Part shown: in pieces, positions 22,453-28,228 of the stretch
Layout: each line of letters begins with the position of its first letter
Position numbering within the stretch: position 1 is the first letter of the stretch
Source of the DNA: a virus
DNA length: 28,228 nt
Virus record (IMG/VR): IMGVR_UViG_3300046000_007674
Span: 1-28,228 of that record
Strand: one strand, 5' to 3'
Notes under the pieces: generated by a model
The model's database searches: none
The model's input: the letters and a program-made list of their open reading frames with translations, nothing else
Told to the model about the DNA's origin: nothing
Position numbers and translations under genes: made by a program

Positions 22453-25400
22453 TTATGCTGTCTTAATTACAGCAAAGTTAATAAGTGGTGCTTCAGCAAC
22501 TGCAACGGTTAAGTAATTATAAACTTGAACTTGAAATGAACCTGCTGCCACGTTTGCTACACTTAATATATAACTATTAGCACTACCACTACGTTGATTC
22601 AAAATAATCACATCAGTTGCTGCTACTGTCGTATTAGTAACTGTAAATAAATTATATGTATTAGCAGTAGTTGTAGTACTGAATAATGTAATAGCCCCAG
22701 TGACGTTACTTATAGTAACTGCTGTATCACGACTAGTTAATTGAGTAGCAGAACCAATTGTACCACTATAACCTAAACCACCTTGACCAGATACACGCAA
22801 GTTGGCACTAGTAATGGTACCACCAAAGAAACTGTTACCTGAACCAACAAACATTGCGTATGAGTTAGTTGCTGTGGCATTAGTACTTGCTGTTGGGTTA
22901 GATTGAATATAGAATGTAGCTAAGTTTGTATACGTCTTTGCGTTAGTTCCACCAGTGATAGTTGGGGTTGCAATATAATGTATTGCTGCATTAGCCTGTG
23001 TACCAGTGACTGCTGTATCAGTATAAGTTGCAGCAGCAGACCTAAATCCCAAGTTACCCATTGTTGCAGCTACATTGACGATACCAGATGCTGCGCCAGA
23101 TGCGGTATGACTGTTTGAAGTTATTGTTCCATTGGCTACAGTAGTTGTGATATTACCGGCTACATTAACACCAGTGCCAGTAATAGTTAATGTTGTGTTA
23201 CCTACTGCTGCAATGGTTACATTTCCATTAACGGCAGCAATTCTAACATTAGAGGTACCATTTGCCAATGTACCAAAAATATTGCCAGCAGTTAAGTTAC
23301 CAGTACCGGTGTTCAATGTACCTGCTACATTAACACCAGTGCCAGTAATAGTTAATGTTGTGTTACCTACTGCTGCTATGGTAACATTTCCGTTAGCTGT
23401 GGCAAGTCTAACATTAGAGTTACCATTTGCCAATGTACCAATGATGTTACCACCAAAGAAACTGTTACCTGAACCAACAAACATTGCGAATGAGTTAGTT
23501 ACTGTGGCATTAGTGCTTGCTGTTGGGTTAGATTGAATATAGAACGTAGCTAAGTTTGTGTATGTCTTTGCGTTAGTTCCACCAGTGATAGTTGGGGTTG
23601 CGATAGCATGAATTGCTGCATTAGCCTGGGTACCAGTGACTGCTGTATCAGTATAAGTTGCTGCTATAGTTCTTAAGCCTAAGTTACCTGCAATTGTAGC
23701 TACATTAGGTACGCCGCTGGCCGCACCGTTGACTGTAAATGCATTTGCTGCCATGAAGTTAGCAGTAATCAAGGTAGCACCAGTTAAATTGCCACCTGTT
23801 CCTGGACCAATAGTGACATTTCCTGTGGCAGTTAATGTACCGGCTACATTAACACCTGTACCCGTAACTACGACTATGTTTGCATTCCCAACTGCTGATA
23901 GGGTTATATTTCCATTAGCTGCCGTAATACTTACATTGCTATTTCCGTTACTGATATTTGAACTACTACCACCTGCGATCCCAGTCAATGCGGACCCGTT
24001 ACCTAAGAAATATGAGGCTGTTACGTTTGCGCTGAAATTTCCAGTATTAGCACCAATTACATTACCACCGGTTAAGTTGCCACCTGTTGCTGACCCAAGG
24101 ACAAAACCCCCCGTAGCATTTAATGTCCCGGTTACGTTAGCACCTGTTCCCGTAACAACTAATACGTTTGCATTACCAACTGCTGAGATATTTACATTTC
24201 CATTAACTACTGGAATACTTATATTAGATGTACCATTTGAAACACCTCCGCCACCTGCGATCCCAGTCAATGCGGACCCGTTACCTAAGAAATATAAAGC
24301 TGTTACATTCGCACTGAAATTGCCAGTATTAGCATCAATTACGTTAGCACCGGTTAAATTACCACCTGATGCTGAACCAACAATAAGGGAGCCGGTTGTA
24401 TTTAATGTCCCGGCTACGTTAGCACCTGTTCCCGTAACAACTAATATGTTTGGGTTACCAACTGCTGAGATATTTACATTTCCATTCGCTGTTGGAATAC
24501 TTACATTGCTATTGCCATTAAAGATAGTGTTACTGCTGACTGAAATGCCAGTCAATGCGGACCCGTTACCTAAGAAATATAAAGCTGTTACATTCGCACT
24601 GAAATTGCCAGTATTAGCATCAATTACGTTAGCACCGGTTAAATTACCACCTGTTGCTGAACCAACAATAAGGGAGCCGGTTGTATTTAATGTCCCGGCT
24701 ACGTTAGCACCAGTGCCAGTAATTGTCATTGTTGTGTTACCAACTGCTGCAATAGTTACATTTCCATTAGTGGTAGCAATTCTTACATTAGAGTTACCAT
24801 TTGCAAGTGTACCAATTAAATTACCTGCGGTTACATTCGCACTGAAATTACCAGTATTAGCACTAATTACGTTAGCACCGGTTAAATTACCACCTGATGC
24901 TGAACCAATAGCAAGTGGGCCGGTGGTATTTAATGTACCGGCTACGTTAACCCCAGTGCCAGTAATTGTCATTGTTGTGTTGCCCACTGCTGCAATAGTT
25001 ACATTTCCATCTGCTGCTGGAATACTTACGTTGCTATTGCCATTAAAGATAGTGTTACTGCTGACTGAAATGCCAGTCAATGCGGACCCGTTACCTAAGA
25101 AATATAAAGCTGTTACATTCGCACTGAAATTGCCAGTATTAGCACTAATTACGTTAGCACCGGTTAAATTACCACCTGATGCTGCACCAATAGCAAGGGG
25201 GCCGGTGGTATTTAATGTACCGGCTACATTAACCCCAGTGCCAGTGACCACTAATATGTTTGCGTTACCAACTGCACTGATATTTACATTTCCATCTGCT
25301 GCTGGAATATTTACGTTAGAGTTACCATTTGAAACACCGGCAGTTGAAATACCAGTTAATGCTGACCCGTTGCCAATGAAGAAGTTGGCAGTAATGTTAC

Positions 25401-27588
25401 TTGTACCAGTGTCCAATGTACCGGCTACATTTACTCCAGTGCCAGTAATTGTCACTGTTGTATTACCCACTGCCGCTATGGTTACATTTCCATCTGCTGT
25501 TGGAATACTTACATTAGAGTTACCGTTAAAAATACTATTAGCCGAGAGACCAGTTAATGCCGACCCGTTACCAATAAAGAAGTTGGCAGTAATGTTACTT
25601 GTACCAGTGTCCAATGTACCGGCTACATTTACTCCAGTGCCAGTAATTGTCACTGTTGTATTACCCACTGCCGCTATAGTTACATTTCCATCAGCTACCG
25701 GAATGCTTACGTTGCTATTTCCATTAAAAATACTATTAGCTGAGAGACCAGTTAATGCTGACCCGTTACCAATAAAGAAAGTAGCACTTGCGTTACCAAT
25801 AACCGCTAATACACTGGATGTTTTATCAAATGTTAAATTAGCACTACCATTAGCAACGCCACCGTCATTGAATATAACCTGTGTATCACTCCCTGCTACC
25901 GGGCCAGTTGCACCAGTAGCACCAGTTGTTCCTTGTATACCAGTAGCACCGGTCGCCCCGGTCGCCCCGGTCGCACCTGCACCGGTTGAACCCTGTGCAC
26001 CGGTTGCGCCTGTTGCGCCTGTCGCGCCTGTCGCGCCTGTCGCGCCTGAGCCAGTTGAACCCTGTGCACCAGTAGCACCAGTTGTACCAGTAAAACCAGT
26101 TGGTCCTGATAAATTAACCGACCACGCAGAATAAGTTCCGGATCCTAGAGTAGAAAGGACATTTACAACCATTGCTCCGGTAATTGCATTATATGACGTT
26201 ACCGTACCAAGCATATAGTTAGTAGGGGTATTTTGAATTACGACAGTTTGAGCCGGACTAAATGTTAAATTTGGATCAATAAGTAATGATTTGCTTCCTA
26301 CCGAAATAGTTAATGTAGACAGACTGTTAGAGAAAAATTTGTCACTCAACCCAGTTGCGCCAGTAGCACCTGTTGCACCTGTAGTTCCAAGTAAACCTGT
26401 TGCGCCAGTAGCACCTGTTGTAACAGAATTGGTCAAGTTAACATACCACACACTAAAAGTACCAGTACCTGTTGTAGCATTAATATTAACAACCATTGCT
26501 CCGGTAATTGGATCATAACTAATAAGTGGTCCAGTCATGAAATGAGCATTGGAATTTGAAATAATAACACTCTGACCCGGAGAATACGCTAATCCTGTCC
26601 CAACTGTTAATGATTTGCTTCCTACATTAATTGTCAAAGAAGTTGAACTTGTTGTATAATATCTATCACCTACTCCAGTAGACCCGGTAGCACCGGTGGC
26701 ACCTGACCCGGTAGCACCAGTTGCTCCTGTAGCACCGGTAGCACCAGTAGCACCAGTCGTTCCCCTAGCACCCGTTGCACCCGTTGAACCGATAGCACCT
26801 GTTGCTCCAATTGTGCCGGTTGCACCAGTTGTTCCTTGTATACCAGTAGCACCGGTCGCACCGGTCGCACCGGTTGCTCCAATTGTGCCGGTTGCACCAG
26901 TTGCACCAGTTGCGCCAGTAGCGCCGGTTGCACCAGTAGCTCCAGTAGCACCTGTTGCACCAGTAGTTCCTGTTGTTCCTCCTGCTACTGCTGCCCATCC
27001 TGAAACTGCGCTGTTAAATGTTAACGTTGCAGTATTACTATCATTATAAAAAATTGTGGGGAAATCAGGATTTCCCAAATAACTATATCCATTTGCAGCG
27101 ATAGGTGCAATATTTAAATATTGAATGCTTAAATTATGATTAATCGTCCAAATTGTAGCTGCCGATGACTGCGTATGAATAAATGTTCCACCTGGACCGA
27201 AAGGACCAGTCGCTCCCTGAGCACCAGTAGCACCGAAAGCACCAGTAGCACCAGAAGCACCAATGGCACCTGTTGCACCTGTTGCACCGAAAGCGCCGGT
27301 AGCACCGGTAAATCCGGTAGCACCAGTAGCACCAGTAGCACCAGTAGCACCAGTAGCACCCACTTGACCTTCTCCTGGTATAATCCAGGATAACTCACCG
27401 ACGCCGTTAGTGGTTATAAACTGACCAAAATAACCTCCTCCAATATGCACATTGCTAATGTGGTTTAGATTTGATGAACCTGTTGCAGAAAAATTATTTG
27501 TGGAAATATCACCATTCGCTAATATAATATTAGCAGGTGTCTCGCCTACTGAAAAGCCTTCTATTGAATTTAACGATTTACTTGCCAT
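22453..27588 (-). CDS. Large tail fibre protein with collagen-like repeats
   Basis: This 1711-aa protein is a fibrous phage adhesin. Four collagen-like Gly-X-Y blocks, mostly Gly-Ala-Thr, lie at about residues 80-132, 210-310, 398-420 and 500-560. Between them are two homologous domains starting '[13 protein letters not shown]' and '[13 protein letters not shown]'. Then a long series of near-repeats follows, built from '[11 protein letters not shown]', 'NVTIAAVGN', '[12 protein letters not shown]' and '[11 protein letters not shown]', and two copies of a domain with '[12 protein letters not shown]'. The C-terminus ('[11 protein letters not shown]...INFAVIKTA') is a typical fibre tip, where host binding would occur. 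Composition is almost free of Lys, Arg and Cys. Confidence 0.85.
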   Translation of the reverse strand: MASKSLNSIEGFSVGETPANIILANGDISTNNFSATGSSNLNHISNVHIGGGYFGQFITTNGVGELSWIIPGEGQVGATGATGATGATGATGFTGATGAFGATGATGAIGASGATGAFGATGAQGATGPFGPGGTFIHTQSSAATIWTINHNLSIQYLNIAPIAANGYSYLGNPDFPTIFYNDSNTATLTFNSAVSGWAAVAGGTTGTTGATGATGATGATGATGATGATGATGTIGATGATGATGATGIQGTTGATGTIGATGAIGSTGATGARGTTGATGATGATGATGATGSGATGATGSTGVGDRYYTTSSTSLTINVGSKSLTVGTGLAYSPGQSVIISNSNAHFMTGPLISYDPITGAMVVNINATTGTGTFSVWYVNLTNSVTTGATGATGLLGTTGATGATGATGLSDKFFSNSLSTLTISVGSKSLLIDPNLTFSPAQTVVIQNTPTNYMLGTVTSYNAITGAMVVNVLSTLGSGTYSAWSVNLSGPTGFTGTTGATGAQGSTGSGATGATGATGATGATGAQGSTGAGATGATGATGATGIQGTTGATGATGPVAGSDTQVIFNDGGVANGSANLTFDKTSSVLAVIGNASATFFIGNGSALTGLSANSIFNGNSNVSIPVADGNVTIAAVGNTTVTITGTGVNVAGTLDTGTSNITANFFIGNGSALTGLSANSIFNGNSNVSIPTADGNVTIAAVGNTTVTITGTGVNVAGTLDTGTSNITANFFIGNGSALTGISTAGVSNGNSNVNIPAADGNVNISAVGNANILVVTGTGVNVAGTLNTTGPLAIGAASGGNLTGANVISANTGNFSANVTALYFLGNGSALTGISVSSNTIFNGNSNVSIPAADGNVTIAAVGNTTMTITGTGVNVAGTLNTTGPLAIGSASGGNLTGANVISANTGNFSANVTAGNLIGTLANGNSNVRIATTNGNVTIAAVGNTTMTITGTGANVAGTLNTTGSLIVGSATGGNLTGANVIDANTGNFSANVTALYFLGNGSALTGISVSSNTIFNGNSNVSIPTANGNVNISAVGNPNILVVTGTGANVAGTLNTTGSLIVGSASGGNLTGANVIDANTGNFSANVTALYFLGNGSALTGIAGGGGVSNGTSNISIPVVNGNVNISAVGNANVLVVTGTGANVTGTLNATGGFVLGSATGGNLTGGNVIGANTGNFSANVTASYFLGNGSALTGIAGGSSSNISNGNSNVSITAANGNITLSAVGNANIVVVTGTGVNVAGTLTATGNVTIGPGTGGNLTGATLITANFMAANAFTVNGAASGVPNVATIAGNLGLRTIAATYTDTAVTGTQANAAIHAIATPTITGGTNAKTYTNLATFYIQSNPTASTNATVTNSFAMFVGSGNSFFGGNIIGTLANGNSNVRLATANGNVTIAAVGNTTLTITGTGVNVAGTLNTGTGNLTAGNIFGTLANGTSNVRIAAVNGNVTIAAVGNTTLTITGTGVNVAGNITTTVANGTITSNSHTASGAASGIVNVAATMGNLGFRSAAATYTDTAVTGTQANAAIHYIATPTITGGTNAKTYTNLATFYIQSNPTASTNATATNSYAMFVGSGNSFFGGTITSANLRVSGQGGLGYSGTIGSATQLTSRDTAVTISNVTGAITLFSTTTTANTYNLFTVTNTTVAATDVIILNQRSGSANSYILSVANVAAGSFQVQVYNYLTVAVAEAPLINFAVIKTA
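22819..23661 (-). repeat. Two ~213-base direct repeats in the fibre gene
   Basis: Bases 22819-23031 and 23449-23661 are near-identical, 630 bases (210 codons) apart, so recombination between them would delete or duplicate in frame. They encode the two '[13 protein letters not shown]' domains close to the fibre tip. Confidence 0.7.
24263..25200 (-). repeat. Near-identical repeat units in the fibre shaft
   Basis: A block reading TGCGGACCCGTTACCTAAGA and its flanks recurs near 24271, 24555 and 25080, with about 110 identical bases shared between the copies around 24507-24619 and 25031-25143. The units encode the '[12 protein letters not shown]' shaft motif and stay in frame with each other. Such units could change number by recombination. 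Confidence 0.65.
25896..27365 (-). repeat. Collagen-like Gly-Ala-Thr repeat tracts
   Basis: Four tracts at about 25896-26100, 26345-26430, 26680-26990 and 27180-27365 consist of 9-base units that encode Gly-X-Y triplets (plus strand pattern like GTAGCACCA). They should form triple-helical rods in a trimeric fibre. Units differ mainly at third codon positions. Confidence 0.8.
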
Positions 27589-27590
27589 AT

Positions 27591-28228
27591 TTAAATTATC
27601 CTAGCTTGAGTTACCCAAACTGTACTATTACTACTTGCTGGTGTTACTTGCAATCGTATATCGCTACCCACCACATTAACTGCCAAATTTCCTGTATAAC
27701 CACCTATTTGTACAGTTCCATATACTGAATAATCAACAGTCGTGCCGTTAGTAACTGCCGATACTGTTGCAACACTGTATTTACCCCCTGAATCAATTGC
27801 TTTAACTAAAAATTCCGCCCCTGTTACGCCAGAAACAAGTAAACTAGCAATAGTCTGATTAGCTGTAACACTTGTTGTTGTTACATTACCGTAAGTTATT
27901 TGTGTTAGTACACCAATTTTAACTGTATTTCCGACATTTGCAGTTTTTACATCTATAAATCCATTTCCAACATTGCCGCCAATTTTGGTGACGCTTGAAC
28001 CAATTGTCAATACTTCAGTTGTATCATTATATGTAAAGGTAGCATTACCAACTAATGTTTTCGTAGAATTAGCATAAACAACTTGTGTACTTGATAAGCT
28101 GGAGATTTTAACGTTATCAACATTTGCAGTTCCTGTCTGTATGTAGGCGCCACCAACGGCAAGACTGTTTCCAGCAATTCGTGTGGTTGCAATGTCCAAT
28201 ATGTCATTTACATAATCAAATGTAAATT
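27591..28228 (-). CDS. Tail fibre-type protein, 5' end beyond the window
   Basis: The frame is open to the window edge, since upstream codons read 'FTFDYVNDI' before the TTG at 28199, so the true start lies outside. The visible part has a shaft motif '[15 protein letters not shown]', matched by the upstream 'FTFDYVND', and a C-terminal domain '[26 protein letters not shown]' ending '[14 protein letters not shown]', a pattern common at the ends of phage fibre or fibre-adaptor proteins. It stops 2 bases before the large fibre gene, so the two are co-translated. It may be a neck or short fibre, or an adaptor for the 1711-aa fibre. Confidence 0.7.
   Translation of the reverse strand, partial: FTFDYVNDILDIATTRIAGNSLAVGGAYIQTGTANVDNVKISSLSSTQVVYANSTKTLVGNATFTYNDTTEVLTIGSSVTKIGGNVGNGFIDVKTANVGNTVKIGVLTQITYGNVTTTSVTANQTIASLLVSGVTGAEFLVKAIDSGGKYSVATVSAVTNGTTVDYSVYGTVQIGGYTGNLAVNVVGSDIRLQVTPASSNSTVWVTQARII

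Noticed and set aside
22819-25200. Possible CRISPR-like direct repeats
   Set aside because: The repeats are long, in frame and coding within one fibre gene, with no regular unique spacers.
23729-26134. Open frame of 801 codons antisense to the fibre gene
   Set aside because: It mirrors the repeat units of the fibre gene, gives a low-complexity Pro/Val/Ala/Leu product and has no gene-like motif. It is open because the repeated codons contain no antisense stops.
22453-27588. Diversity-generating retroelement target
   Set aside because: No reverse transcriptase or template repeat is present in the window and the repeats are not adenine-variable copies.

Overview
The window reads as part of a T4-like tailed phage (myovirus) genome with AT-rich, densely packed genes. 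The evidence is a class Ia ribonucleotide reductase set (nrdA, nrdB, glutaredoxin) next to virion genes, a PAAR tail-tip protein, collagen-like tail fibres, a SleB-type lysin and sequences close to the T4 late promoter TATAAATA. The host is probably a proteobacterium with an ISC iron-sulfur system, because the phage carries an IscU that keeps the LPPVK chaperone motif. No photosynthesis gene is present, so a cyanobacterial host is not indicated.

Layout. Bases 1-530 are non-coding and rich in inverted repeats. From 592 to 3057 (+ strand) lie a 2OG-Fe(II) oxygenase, a multiply frameshifted GNAT-like pseudogene, a 154-aa unknown protein and a RimK-type ATP-grasp ligase. From 3119 to 11436 lies an accessory island, almost all on the minus strand: four membrane fatty-acid desaturases, three intact GNAT-like proteins, three intact 2OG-Fe(II) oxygenases plus one truncated one, and an asparagine-synthase-like PP-loop enzyme. 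Several neighbours overlap by a few bases, which suggests translational coupling. From 11528 to 13312 come a small Cys-rich protein, IscU, a conserved unknown and the lysin. From 13367 to 16283 come two probable virion proteins and PAAR, then a small unknown, glutaredoxin and nrdB. From 17917 to 21637 nrdA is broken in two by a split intein, with an HNH homing endonuclease gene between the halves. From 21645 to the end come two small unknowns and two tail-fibre genes, one with 1711 residues and the other cut by the window edge.

How the parts may work together. The nrd genes supply dNTPs and the fibre, PAAR and lysin genes build the particle and release it. The island is the unusual part: desaturases, acyltransferase-like proteins, hydroxylases and ATP-dependent ligases mixed together look like a module that remodels host lipids or makes an acylated, hydroxylated product. 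That reading is inference. Almost every enzyme in it needs iron and oxygen, as does NrdB, which may explain the phage-borne IscU.

The observations I rate highest are the desaturase/GNAT/oxygenase island, the fractured nrdA whose intein sits directly before the catalytic radical cysteine, and a hairpin plus late-promoter arrangement at the endonuclease gene that mirrors T4 I-TevI control.
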